From assembly GCA_006176705.1 (NCBI GenBank), contig QRFJ01000477.1:1092214-1156213 (forward strand): a stretch of DNA of 64,000 nucleotides. Reading direction: 5' to 3'. Below are positions 11,694 to 23,486 of this stretch, piece after piece. Made by a program: the position numbers and the translations under genes. The stretch's first letter is position 1, and every line of letters begins with the position of its first letter. Origin of the DNA: Cocos nucifera (lineage: Eukaryota; Streptophyta; Magnoliopsida; Arecales; Arecaceae). The notes under the pieces were generated by a model, which ran no database searches, had not been told where the DNA came from, and saw nothing but the letters and a program-made list of their open reading frames with translations.

Positions 11694-13988
11694 TGAAGGG
11701 AAATCCTGATTTTTCGGTCCAGGTTCGTTCAGATCTGATCAGATCAAGAGATATATTTCAAAAATTTTTTCTCTTGATCTCAATCAGATCTTGATATGTT
11801 TCAGATCTAATTCTTATTATTTTAATAAATAAAATTAAAAAGATAAATTAAATCAAATTTAATTTACCTGATTTGGGTAATCCTATTACCCTGTTGATGA
11901 TCCTGTTTGCAGCGGAAGGTTCTGGATCTTAGCCACGCAAGCGCCTGGCCTCTACCGGTATCCACTCGGGTTGGATCTGGAGATCCTCTTCTTCTCTATC
12001 ACACCTCCAAAAATTAGATCTGGATCTGATCTGGAGGATCTTCAAAACTCTTTTGAAGATCTGCAGTCGTCCTTTTGCAGCAGCGCAGCCTTCTTGCTTT
12101 TGATCGCCTTTCCTTTGATCTGAATCGCACCAACCAAGGTCCAAAACTCCTTTTGGACGTGGAGAGCAAGGGGAGAAGAGACTATGGCATGGAGAAGGAG
12201 GGGAGAGGCAGCCTTGGGGCATGGGGTTTCTCAATTGAATTGCTTTTTTTTAGAATCTAGAGGTTGGGCGCAGGGTCTTATTTATAGACTAAGCTTGTGA
12301 TCCAACTCCTCTTCCTCCCAACCAATCACAACCCTTTGTGAAATCAGATCTAAATCTGATTGGTGGAATAGAGACCCCTGGATTCCTCCTTAGAGGGTGC
12401 CTAAGACCAGTCAAAGTTGGATTCTTAGAAGAACTCTAATTGGAATCCAAAAAGGAGATGGAGTCCTTGTCCAACAAGGACTCCTAGGCGCCTCCAACTT
12501 GGGCACGCCACCCTAGGCGTGCGTGCACCCTTCTCCTTGCCAGGTTCTGGCAGGGGGACAGGCCCCCACCAGCTCTCCAATAGGTGCATGACATGTGGTC
12601 AAAAGTCAAAGTGGTCAATGGTCAACGTTTGACCAGTCAAAGGTAGACTTTTGACCAAAGTCAAAGAACAAGAAATGGCAGGTGACCAAAAATGGCAGGT
12701 AATGTCTTACAAATAAGACAACCTTTTCTGACTTGGACAACCTCCAGTCAGACCATATGAAGGCCTCTGATTGAGCACAAACTCCTTTGGCTCAGACAGG
12801 ACAACTTATTTATGATAGCAAAAGAAGAACGTTAGGTTCAATCGAGTGCTAGCACGATTTCCTTGAACCTAATTGAATCTCATTCAGATCAATTGAACTA
12901 GATCAGTTCAATTGATGATCACCAGATTCAAACCCTTGTTTGTGTGACCCAGTTAGGTTCAGTTCTGTATGGTAATGGGATATGTCATGATCTCTATCAT
13001 CGACATCATCGAAACTTCCTTTCGATGGATCAGAACTCTTCTGATTCGAACAGCTAGAATGATCGATCATCTAAATCATTCTAATTGCTCCCAAAATCCA
13101 CCAGTGACACCTAGCAGTATATGGTGGCAACCCATCAGAGCTGAATGCGAACCTCTTGGTGCAGCTACCTGTGTGATTCAGTTCTTCTATCTTGAGCCCC
13201 GATCAGATTAGGGTTAAGGTGAACTCGTCAAACCCTAGTCTCTGTCATATGATGTAATCATTCGATTCGAGTCCAATGTGAAAATCTAAATAGAAACTCT
13301 TTCTATTATTTCACTCTACCATGGCCATGGATTTCTGGACTTGATTCTCATGATCATCATAGGGCTACTCCTCTACCACCGAGGTAGATAGATTCCATCT
13401 TGATGCAATCCAGTTCCTACAATGAACATGTCTATAGCCAACATACACCTCAGGATTCCATATGGCTAGGAGACCGAGTAATGGTGTAGTCAAACTATAA
13501 CACCCTCAAGGTGAACTGCCGATGCATCTCAGGTCAAAGAACCAGACACACTACTGCAGCATCGAGTCAGTCATTGACGAGAAGGTAGACTCCCTAATGA
13601 CTACTCGAGGTGGTCACGCTCAGTGCCCTCGTTCTCTAACGAGTACCTGTACTCTCGCTCCGGTGTCTCCACACCGTAGACTCAAGACTCATCTACTAAA
13701 AAGAAGCGATTGTACACCAACCTTCCGGATCAATCACCATCCTCATGATGATCCTATGGTCAGGAGCAATTTATGAGTTAATAATGATTATTCATGTCTT
13801 AAATTTTCAACTCTTGAAAATATGAATTATCATTACCATTAACTCAAAGGATGTATCACAGACACTAAATACATATATGTGATAGAAAATAACCCATTTA
13901 TTGCTTTTAGTCAAAATTATAATTGTGCCCCTAGAAGTGTATTACAAGTGTCAGCCAATTCTGGCTTCTAGGGCACATATATCTAATA
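11694..13988 (-). repeat. Copia A 5' LTR (right)
   Basis: 2295-bp LTR matching the left LTR. Its outer base pair has changed (tattagat instead of tgttagat on the minus strand). The high visual identity to 3784-6067 points to a fairly recent insertion compared with copia C; I did not compute the divergence. Confidence 0.92.
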
Positions 13989-13993
13989 GAATG

Positions 13994-15083
13994 ACCATGC
14001 ACCCCAGCACCTCAGTGGTATGGAAGTATTTTAGAGGATATCCTAATTGGATGAAGTCCTATTTGGCATTGAATTTGATAAGCAAAAGCCTCAGAGGTTC
14101 GATAGAACTCATAACTAGATGAAGCGAAGTATCTTCTAAAAATTGTTATACTAGTCCATCAATTTAATCCGTCATAACCTTGACATCATGCATATTGAGA
14201 AAAATATATTTGATAATATTTTTTATACTATTATGAATGTCAAGGATAAGATAAAGGATAATCTCAAGACTCGAGCAAATATAAAGAATATATGCAAGCA
14301 TCCTCTATTAGAGCTGGTTGAGGTATTACCTAAAAATATTTTGAAGTCGAAAGCATCTTATACCTTAATAAAAGAGTAGTTGAAGGACATTTGTGAACAG
14401 TATAAAACTCATGAATTTTTAGATGGTTATGTAAGTAATCTAGCTTAGTGCATCAATGTCAAAGATTGTAGATTCTATAGGCTAAGGATCAATGACTACC
14501 ATATATTTATACAATGATTACTCTTATTGGCTTGGCACGATCTTCTTCCTAACTCTATATGGAGTTCTTTGACGGAGCTCAGCCTTTTTTTTAGAGATAT
14601 TTGTGCTACCAAACTATCCACCAACCATATCTTCAGTCTTGAGGCTAGCAAGTATAGAGACCATATACAAGTTGGAAAAGATATTTCCTTGCAGCTTCTT
14701 TAACTCCATGTAGTACCTCATGATTCATCTGGCGTATGAAGCTAGGGTGGGAGATTCAGTGCAGTATAGGTGAATGTATCCATTTGAAAGATACATGCAC
14801 AGTCTCAAAAAAAAAGTAAAAAATAAAGCTTGAATCGAAGGTTCTATTGTAGAGGCTTACATATAGAAGAGATTTCAAATTTTAGCCGACACTACTTTAA
14901 TTCCAATGTGCAGACTAAGTGGACTTAAGTGGATCAAAATGATGATGGTGGTGCTAAGGAATTAGAGTAGGAGATCTCAATATTTGCCCATCCTGCTTAA
15001 GAATTTAGGCTTCATCGGATTTTCTTCGATACTGCACTTTGATAGGCAGAGACATATATTTTGCTAAACTGCATAGATGTTGA
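13994..15083 (+). pseudogene. TNPD-like CACTA transposase, middle part (broken)
   Basis: Continues the gene interrupted by copia A. Readable pieces are APQHLSGMEVF (about 13998-14030), the very typical IRHNLDIMHIEKNIFDNIFYT (about 14165-14230), and then the DUF4218-like region (DGYVSNLA, LEASKYRDHIQVGK and AETYILLNCIDVDPYI at about 15040-15090). In TNPD proteins these follow the catalytic domain. Stops and frame changes are frequent. The MITE at 15105 ends this segment. Confidence 0.75.
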
Positions 15084-15104
15084 TCCATATATATATATAG
15101 AGCC

Positions 15105-15491
15105 AGACTAGAATCAGATTGATCGGATTTGAACTCAAATCTAGTCAAGTCAAAACTCTATAATGGGGTTTTACATCAATAATCCAAACTGTTGAATGTG
15201 ATCTATTATTTTAAAATAACTTGCACACAAAAAATCATATAATTTGGAGACCCCTAGCCTATACATCAAGTAGTCAAAAATTAGACAGCCTAAATAAAAT
15301 TGAATTAGATATATTTTTGGATCACTTGATACAAAGCCTAGGGGTCTTCAAATCATATGATTTTTTGTGTGCAAGTAGTTTTAAGATAGTAGATCACATC
15401 CAATGACTTGTATCATTAATGTAGAACCCCCATTATAAAGTTTTGACTTGATCAAATTTGAGCCCAAATCCGATCGACCTTATCCAAGTCT
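15105..15491. mobile_element. Foldback MITE in the TNPD relic
   Basis: A 387-bp element made almost wholly of two inverted arms. 'gatcggatttgaactcaaat' near 15125 pairs with 'atttgagcccaaatccgatc' near 15450-15470, and 'cttgcacacaaaaaatcata' near 15220 pairs with 'tatgattttttgtgtgcaag' near 15357. Pairing continues close to the centre (about 15298). It is flanked by TA-rich sequence on the left and CT/TA microsatellite on the right, so the target duplication is unclear. No coding capacity; the superfamily is not determined. Confidence 0.8.
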
Positions 15492-15545
15492 ATCTCTCTC
15501 TCTCTCTATATATATATATATGTATGTATGTATATGTATGTATGT
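15492..15545. repeat. CT/TA/TG microsatellite
   Basis: Consecutive (ct)n, (ta)n and (tatg)n runs immediately right of the MITE. Simple-sequence repeat only. Confidence 0.8.
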
Positions 15546-15599
15546 ATCCTATAAGTTTCTATCACAATCCTAACTCTTTAATCACTTATTTAAATATAC

Positions 15600-16450
15600 T
15601 TATTTTATACATGTTTAGGTAATATGATGAGATGCTGAAAGAAGAAAATCCGAGCATAAGTGATGAAGAAATATCAATACAGCGCTCAGAGAACTTTGAT
15701 ATTGGTTCCATCAATTGGCCATTCAAGATAGTGAGTCCATACCAAGGAAGCTGAGACCATTATGTTATGGGCTTGAAAAATATGTGACATGCTATAGTGG
15801 CTATAACGTAAATGATTTCAAATTTTACACCTAGTAATATAAAAATTATAAAAGCATAATAAATAGTGGCATGTGTATAAAAGGCAGTTGGTTGGAAGAT
15901 AAGGCAGAGAGCGACTACTATAGAATCCTCAAAGAAGTGATTAAGATAAGCTATATTAGAGATAATAGTAGCATTCTATTTAAGTGCTAATGGTTCGATA
16001 CCAATAATAGTATGAAGGTTGATTTACAACATAGGCTTATTAAAATCAAATATGGATCAAAAGATTATGTTAATGAGCTATTTGTACTAACTGCACACGC
16101 TGCTAAAGTATATTATACTTTTTTTCATCAAGAAAAAAGGAAGAAAAGATTGGTGGGCTATATATAAAATTAAGTCTTGAGCTGTTTATTATACGCTCGA
16201 AGAAGAAAAAGAGCCTTAATTATCAGAATGCTTTCAAGAAGATGGACAGTAGGAGTTTATCAATCCTTTGATGATATGAAATTAGATGCTCTAGGAATTC
16301 TCCTACGTGAAGATTGCCTACATGAAGGGATAGATCTAACTGATATTATTTTAAAGGACAATCCTCCCTAAGAAGTGGAAGAAGAGGAAGAGGTGGATGA
16401 AGAGGAAGAACTGGAGAAGATTTTGAAGGATACCAAACATCTGAAAAGGC
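15600..16450 (+). pseudogene. TNPD-like transposase, DUF4216 C-terminal part (broken)
   Basis: Reads as the DUF4216 region found at the C terminus of many CACTA TNPD proteins: VTCYSGYNVNDFKFYT (about 15780-15825), NSGMCIKGSW (about 15862-15890), YYRILKEVIKISYIRD (about 15918-15965), FKCXWFDTNNS (about 15978-16010) and NELFVLTAHAAKVYYTFF (about 16070-16125). It ends in an acidic tail (EEVEEEEEVDEEEELEKI, about 16370-16425). Stops occur at several positions. The remaining gap to the previous segment is the MITE and microsatellite. Confidence 0.72.
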
Positions 16451-16589
16451 CGATGAGTAGTGTTAAGTATATAATTTTTGGATTATTTTAATTACTTATC
16501 TTGCATCATTTTAAATCTTGCATTGTTATCCATAATTATATAATTAATTTGGTGAATCTATTTATTTTTATTTTTAGAGAGCATACATT

Positions 16590-18060
16590 ATGTCTTCTAG
16601 AGATCGGAGCCATACTAGTCGTGGATAGAGCTCTCGAGGAGAGAGTGATCATGTGGCTAGTTCTCATAGTTTTGCTGCTCTCATATAGGGCGATAAGCTC
16701 TAACAGTTTATATATTTTTATTTATATTATTTATCATTTGTTAACTCATATAACATTCTTTGTATTAAATTTTTTATGCTCAGATTCAGAGGATAGGGGC
16801 TCACCAGTGACCCCACAGTCACATGCAGTAACTACCGTCGGCTCTTAGACATAGCACTGTGATTGAGGACCCGCCCAGCACATAGCACCTTCGAGTCAGT
16901 CGGAGGATAGATAGATCATCCATATCTAGAGCTGCTCATAAGTACTATATACTTAATTAATATATTTAGAATTTAGTACTTTTAGAGTTAATACTTATTC
17001 TTCAAAATTAATTTTGTAGCATATTTAGAGAGACTTCAACATCTCATGTCGTTACCAAAATCATATGCCAATTGATGCTGGGATCGATGAATGATTTCTC
17101 AAGTTGGCCATCGGGAGCTCATGATGCAGCTTGGGAGATGTTTCTAGAAAGTCAAAACTAGTTTAATTTTTAAATTTTTGATACATTGATATTTTAATTA
17201 TATATTAATACATGCTTGCTTCTATATTGCAGGAGTACTATCTATTCGAAACTTCTCAAGATGAGGAGGCTGGCTATCAGACCTTCAAGGAGGTGGCTAT
17301 ACGAAGGCTCCAAGATGGCCTCTATGATCTTAGATAGTCCACCATCCAGTATTAGTTTTTAGTCACAATCGGACTCAAAATCCTTCATGGATCATTGGAT
17401 ACGGATGGACATATGGCAGGCCCTCTACGACTACTAAAGTAGTGAGGAGTACTTGGTAGATGGTAGAGGGCCCAGCAAAATTGGGCCATTCAGCAGGATT
17501 TGATCAGGCACACGGGTGGCTCGATCAGCATACATATTATGGCTGATAGGCAGAGGGCCTAACAGAACCGGGCCATCCAGTAGGATTTGATAAGGCACAT
17601 GGGTGGCACGATCAGCACACATGTTATGATCGATAGACTGGTAAAAAATCACAAAACTCTTTACTAAAACTATAAAAACTCTTATATATATATTTTAATT
17701 AATTTAATTTTATTATTTACTTATTATAGATATGATAACTAGGTCATCCACCAGACTAGCTATGGTTGTGGTAGGCTACACATTAGTCTAGAAGGACTAG
17801 TGACTATTTAGGTTCTACGTTGCGATAGATCATGGTAAGAACTTCAAACTTTATTTATCAATTAAGTTGTTATAAGATTTAACTTTTATATTAGAATTAA
17901 TGTATTTTTAAACTATACAGATGTGTTATGCGACATATGTTGCTAAGAGGAACGACGATAATCCATCTTCTCAGCCCCCCTTGATCTTGAGGGATGGCTC
18001 AGCACCACCAGAGAGGTGAGTAGGAGTTGGGACATCGAATTTGGCCATAGCTTCGATCCT
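16590..18060 (+). pseudogene. CACTA-1 Transposase_24 gene, first part (broken)
   Basis: Starts MSSRDRSHTSRG at 16590 and appears to have short exons split by AT-rich introns. Recognisable is the Ptta/En/Spm (Transposase_24) block 'RHTGGSISIHIMADR' at about 17505-17555, here present twice (second copy about 17590-17640). In intact CACTA elements this second protein binds subterminal repeats. Stops interrupt it (for example tag/tga near 17330-17450). Copia B inserted at 18079-18083, and the remainder resumes at 34652. Confidence 0.65.
17455..17645 (+). repeat. Tandem duplication in the Transposase_24 domain
   Basis: The segment 'ggcagagggcctaacagaac...catgttatgat' (about 17549-17631) repeats 'ggtagagggcccagcaaaat...catattatgg' (about 17462-17541) with about 80-85% identity by eye, giving two copies of the HTGGSIS-type motif side by side. 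Confidence 0.75.
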
Positions 18061-18083
18061 TCACTATCTCGATATCCTTCAGC

Positions 18084-19155
18084 CGAAGGAACCAGATCTA
18101 GGATTTCAGGACTAGATCTTGAAATTTTTTCAAGATCAGGCAGCAGAAGACTGAAATAATCAAAATTTATTCATAAAATTAGAGAAGACCCTAGATCTAA
18201 GATCCTATTACATGATTATGGCATGATATTAAATTAAAATTAAAAACATAAGAAAAAAAAAAGGATGTTGATTGCATCAATATAGATCTACACTAGATCT
18301 ATTGTAGGTATGTAACAGAGGATCAGATCCATATTACCTATGCAAGTTAGATATTCTAACTTGCTAATCCAGGCTTGAGGATAAAGCTCTAAGCCATACA
18401 CTCATCCAGCCTCTAAGAGATGTCCATAAGAGTCCATGAATTTCGATCAAAAGTTTGATCTTTAAAAATCAGCACAGTATGCTAGTACTATGCTGATCAT
18501 TCTTTGATGGTCAATCCGATGCTTTCTTCAAGATTTGGATGCTCTAAAAAATTAGAAGAAAAGAAAAAGACTTTTGATCTGAAACAACACTCAAAAATCT
18601 TTATGAAGGAGGAGAATAAGGGAAGAGCAAAAGAACCCTAGAAGAAAAACCTCTTCTTCTTCTCTTTTCTCTCACCTAAACACCTAGATTGGTGTCTATA
18701 AAATCCCCACACCCCAAGGGTCTCTCTCTTTGATTTTTGCATATCCAAGAGCCCTCTTAATGGTCTAAAATCAGTACAAAATTTAGCTCAAAAAGACCTC
18801 CTTATAAAGAGATATGGAAGAGTCCTTGTTGGATCAAATTCCTAGACTAGGCAAGACCATATATGGCAAGTTGTTAGGGCGCCCAATACTTGGGTGCCCC
18901 CTCCTTTGTTTTAACCATGGACCACCAGGGTAGGTGCACAAAAGCTCCTTTTTACCATGAAAATCAAAAGAGAATTAGGGTGGAGGGCGGCACAAAGGAA
19001 GGAGTCCAATTTTGTTGGGATTCTATCATATAGAGTCCAAACAAACAACAACTTCCCATGTAAAGACCTAGTCCATAACTTATTCCAAATAAGCAAGAGA
19101 GGGACAGAGAGAGGCCTGTGTGAACATCAGATGGAGAGGTATTCCATGCCAAAAT

Positions 19156-19229
<74 letters not shown>

Positions 19230-20632
19230 GTGGGGGGTGTGGGATATATGTGGCGCAAGGATGGAATCCTAGTCCTAGTAGGATTCCATATATGATTTGG
19301 TCAAAAATAGTTTCTCAAACTAAATTAAATCAAAAGTAAATCAATCCAATAAAATTAGATCCTAATCCAATTAAGAACTTAATTAAGGTAGATTAAATTA
19401 AATTTAATTCTAATTTAATTTTTAATCAAATTAAAAAATTATGTTGACCTAAGTCCTAGTTAAACTATGACTAGTTCTTCCTTGCACTTAGCTTATTCAA
19501 TAAACCAATTAGACTTGATCCAATCATGCCCAAACCAAATCTAATTAAATCATATTTAATTTGACTTAATCTCAATACTTTGGCTTAATCAAATTATGCC
19601 AATTAGTAATCAAATTGCTAATCGATTCTTCTGCAACACTTGTACTAAATTAAACATTAATCATATTGATTATTTAATCCTAGAATGATTCTCAATTATT
19701 GATCAATCATTCAATCGGATCATGAACTCTAATATGTATAATCCCATAGGTCCGAACCTAAGTCGGTAGCATAGAAATAAATTTCTGTACCAATCAAAGT
19801 GACCATCTAGTAATGGTACCCGATGGCTGGATAGGTCAAATATATAGAACAACATCCTTAGAATCTATATGGATATAGTTTTCATATAATTCATCTTCTT
19901 GATCAAAATACTCATAGAATACCTCAAAGTTCAACTATCAACTCTAATCAGACTGCCCACATTGTATTTCAAAATATCAAATCTATCTCATGGATTATCC
20001 TAGCCAAAATTTTGCTATATTGAAATATAGTGATACATTCTTCTCTAACTCTTGGAGTGGTCAATCCCATCTTGGTCGCACACCAACTTTGTAAGTACTT
20101 GACCTTACCCAAAAATCTTCCATTATTGAATTAAAAATTCAGTTAATCTGGTACCAAAGCACAGTGAGTTGTTTGCAAGCCACTAAGATGATCTCAGGTC
20201 TAAGGGATACTTATATTTATATCCCATAAGAGATATTCTCGATAGTAGAATACTTTAAAATTGATCACGTTCAATGACGATGTACCCTTACATCTCACCT
20301 GTATGCCATACCAGTGTCTCCACACTCTTTGGTTAAGAGGATAACCAACCTATATGGTACACCATGATTTATGCTTGATAGACACTATCGTCCTAATTAA
20401 TAGTCTATCATTTGATCGTAAATAATTTTAAGGACTAATCGATAAATCTTCTCTTTATCAAACTTAAATTATTCTAAGAACTTTATCACAACAATGAAGT
20501 TCATTAGAAGATGAAAACTTTATGATAAAAATGCTAAAAAAATAATTTTATTTATTAATAAATCAATTATAATTACAATGCAGCACAACCATCAATAGGC
20601 TGATGATTGGCTTTGGAATACATTTTTCAATA
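18084..20632 (-). repeat. Copia B 3' LTR (left)
   Basis: 2549-bp LTR aligned with 32170-34651 from 'gaaggaac(c/t)aga' to the outer end. It contains a (GA)n run at 19155-19229. Divergence from the right LTR is clearly greater than between the two copia A LTRs, suggesting an older insertion. Minor ORFs at 18911-19157 are in LTR sequence and not genes. Confidence 0.9.
19155..19229 (+). repeat. (GA)n microsatellite in copia B left LTR
   Basis: About 75 bases of nearly pure GA repeat. The same site in the right LTR (33204-33255) carries a shorter run, so the array has changed length since insertion. Confidence 0.95.
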
Positions 20633-20639
20633 ACTCTCA

Positions 20640-21895
20640 CATATCTTAAAGCCACTCGATATAGTATCTAATACCCATCTTTGACTTATGATTGTCGAAC
20701 TTCTTTATTGCCAGGGCTTTAGTGAAGGGATTGATCAGGTTCTTCTTTTCATTGATCTTCTGAAGGTCAACATCACCTCAATCTATGATCTTTTGGACTA
20801 GGTGGAAGCGGTGCAGAATGTGCTTCATCTGCTGGTGTGCTTTCAGTTCCTTTACCAGAGCAATAGCACCAGTGTTGTCATAGTAGAGCAGGACTAGACC
20901 ATCAAGGGAGGATCCTACTCCAAGCTCGGTGATAAACTTTCTCATCCACATAGCCTCCTTCATGGCATCTAATGCTGTGATGTACTCTACTTTGCAAATA
21001 GAGTCTGCCATAATATGCTGTTTGAAACTATTTCAGTAGATGGCCTCACCATTTAGAGTAAAGATATATCTCGACATGCTTCTATTATCATCATGGTCAG
21101 ATTGAAAGCTGGAGTTTGTAAATCCTATAAGTTTCAGATCTGATTCGCTATAAACCAATCATTGATTCTTAGTATTTCTTAAATACTTAAGGATGGCTTT
21201 AACCACTTTTCAGTAATTTTCTCTAAGATCAGATTGGTATCTACTCACTATTTTTAGTGAGTATGCCATATCTGATCTCGTACATGTCATGGCATATATG
21301 ATAGATCCCATTGCTGAAGCATATGGGACTCTACTTATACGCTCTCTTTTTAGGAGTTGTTGAATAATTCTTCTTAGAGAGAAAAATTTCATGGCCTATT
21401 GGGAGATAGACCTTTTTGAAATTCTCCATGCTGAACCTTTTCAGTGTAGTATCTATATATGTGGACTGAGATAATCTAAGCATCCTCTTAGATCTATCCC
21501 TATAGATCTTCATCCCTAGGATTTAAGATGCTTCACCCAAGTCCTTTATGAAGAACTGAGATGACAACCAAACTTTTATTTTATGTAGTGCGGGGATGTC
21601 ATTTTTGATTAAGAGATTGTCATCTACGTATAAGACAAGGAATATCACTACTGGATCATTTGCCTATTTATAAATGTAGGGCTCTTCTCAGTTCTTAATG
21701 AAGCTATACATTTTGATCACCTTATTAAAATGCATGTTTCAACTTCGAGATGCCTGCTTCAATCCATAAATGGATCTCTAAAGCTTGCACATCTTGAACT
21801 CATCTGTGGATGTAAATTCCTTGGGTTATATCATATACATCTCTTCGATCAGCTCTCCATTTAGAAAAGCTATCTTCACATCCATCTGCCAGATC
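20640..21895 (-). pseudogene. Copia B reverse transcriptase and RNase H (broken)
   Basis: Minus-strand pieces give, in order: the palm region starting at the Asp of MDVKIAFLNGELIEEMYM (about 21890-21835), YVDDNLLIKNDIP (about 21640-21600) with the catalytic pair, KIYRDRSKRMLRLSQ (about 21510-21465), and RNase H with ADSICKVEYITALDA (21011-20965) and YYDNTGAIALVKE (about 20900-20860). Stops and frame changes occur between them. Unlike copia A, the RNase H middle is present here, but the N-terminal part of the reverse transcriptase is missing. Confidence 0.8.
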
Positions 21896-22943
21896 TATGA
21901 ATGTATACTTATCAGATCTAGATCCAAGTTTATCTGTAATTAAGCATTTGACATAAGTCGGACACCACCAGATCCTAAGGTGTGAAAGTGCTAGCTTATG
22001 CCCTATCCATATCTCATATGGAGTCTTAACTACAGACTTACTTGAAATCCTATTTAATAGATAGCAAATCAATTCGAGTGCATATCTCCAAAAGGATATC
22101 ATTAAGCTAGCAAAATCCATCATAGATCGGATCATATCTAATAGAGTTTGATTTCTTCTTTCAGATATACCATTATACTGTGGTGTTCCTAAAGGAGTCC
22201 ATTGAAAGAAAATTTCATTCTCTTCTAGATATGTGAGAAACTCACTGAAAAGGTATTCTCCTCCTTGGTCAGATCGAAGAGTTTTAATACTCTTTCTAGT
22301 TTATTTTTCTACTTCACTTTGGAATCATTTGAACATTTCAAATGAATTCGACTTATGTTTCATCAGATAGACATATCCATATCTGGATAGATCATCTATG
22401 AAAGTGATGAAGTAGAAGTATCCATCTCTGACACCTGTGCTCATTGATCCACATACATCGGTATATACTAGACCTAAGAGCTCAGTAGCTCTCTCACCTT
22501 TTTTAGTAAAAGATGACTTGGTTATTTTTTTAAGAAGACAAGACTCACGGGTTGGAAGTGATTTACAATCACTGACTTCGAAAATTTTTTCTTGAGTCAG
22601 TCTATTTATCTTATTCTTATTTATGTGACCTAGCCTATAGTTTCATAAGTAGATATCTAACACACTATCTAATCTAGGGTACTTGCCAATTGAATAGACT
22701 ATGTTAACAGGTTGTGATAGTATATACATATCATTGTTCAAATATCTAGAGAAAATAGTAACACCATTCATAATGATATTACAAACTATTTTTTTATTAA
22801 AATTTCTAATTATTTTTGGCCAAAAGACCTATAAAAATGATATTTTAAAAAAAAATTGGATAGAAATGACAATTATCAAGAATAATAGTATGAGACTCAA
22901 ATACAAGTTTCAAGATTCTTGATGCTAGAACTAGAACTGATCT
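21896..22943 (-). pseudogene. Copia B integrase and end of protease region (broken)
   Basis: The minus strand from 22943 reads the post-protease tail (LVFESHTIILDNCHFYP, about 22895-22845), then GAG-pre-integrase and integrase core pieces (near 22480-22230, with the HTD- and RSDQGGEY-type motifs), and the frame 22135-21800 containing IRSMMDFASL and TPYEIWIGHKLALSHLRIW. Around 21895 the frame jumps directly to reverse-transcriptase sequence, so about 200 or more codons of linker and fingers are gone. The other side of the protease lies beyond CACTA-2 at 29229. Confidence 0.75.
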
Positions 22944-22956
22944 ATATTATTACAGA

Positions 22957-23335
22957 AAAGGGCTATGGCAGCAGTTCGTAACTGCTGCCGTAGCCCAAAA
23001 AACTATTGTCATAGGCTATGACAGTGGTTATTTAACCGTTGCTACTGCAGTCATCATCGTAGCTCTATGGCAGCGATTGTTGCAGTGGTTATTTGAATAA
23101 TTGCCATAGATAGCCTATTACAGTGGTTTATAAACCACTGCAATAGATCAATCTATAGCAGTGGTTATGTAACCGCTGCCATAGGTTATCTATAGCAACG
23201 ATTAACCGCTGCTATAAATAATCTATAACAGCAATTTCTTAACCACTGCCATAGGTTTAATGCAGCAATTGACACCATTTGCACCAAGGACCTATGACAG
23301 CGGTTATAAAATTGCTGCCATAGATCTTGAATAAT
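22957..23335. repeat. CACTA-2 left subterminal array
   Basis: About ten copies of short inverted units such as 'ctatggcagcggtta' and 'taaccactgccatag' in both orientations. The same units fill 27505-27830 and 28805-29228. Expected role: binding of the element's own DNA-binding protein (family knowledge). Confidence 0.85.
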
Positions 23336-23486
23336 TTAAAAAATTAAATTTTTTTTATATATTTTATCTAATAAATATAGATACATAATATAAAAAATAT
23401 AATAAATATAAAAATTATTCTAAAATGCTAAAATTTTATTATCGAATAAAATTTATTATAATATTTTTTTAAAAAAATAAAATATA

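Larger units (their letters stand above)
3784..13988 (-). mobile_element. Ty1/copia LTR retrotransposon A (Angela/BARE-like), LTR to LTR
   Basis: Two direct LTRs (3784-6067 and 11694-13988) flank a minus-strand internal region with gag, protease, integrase and reverse transcriptase in copia order. Flanking 5-bp duplications are gaata (3779-3783) and gaatg (13989-13993), one mismatch. The primer-binding site (11675-11691) matches initiator tRNA-Met. The polypurine tract (gtgggagat on the minus strand, about 6068-6078) adjoins the left LTR. The LTR start, tgttagatatatg...ccctagaag, resembles Angela/BARE LTRs, hence the tentative lineage. Coding regions carry single-base frame changes and lack the RNase H core, so the copy cannot move unaided. 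It splits the TNPD gene of CACTA-1. Confidence 0.9.

Noticed and set aside
22957..23335. Regularly spaced short repeats that could suggest a CRISPR array
   Set aside because: Units are palindromic, variably spaced and degenerate, in a plant nuclear context at CACTA termini.
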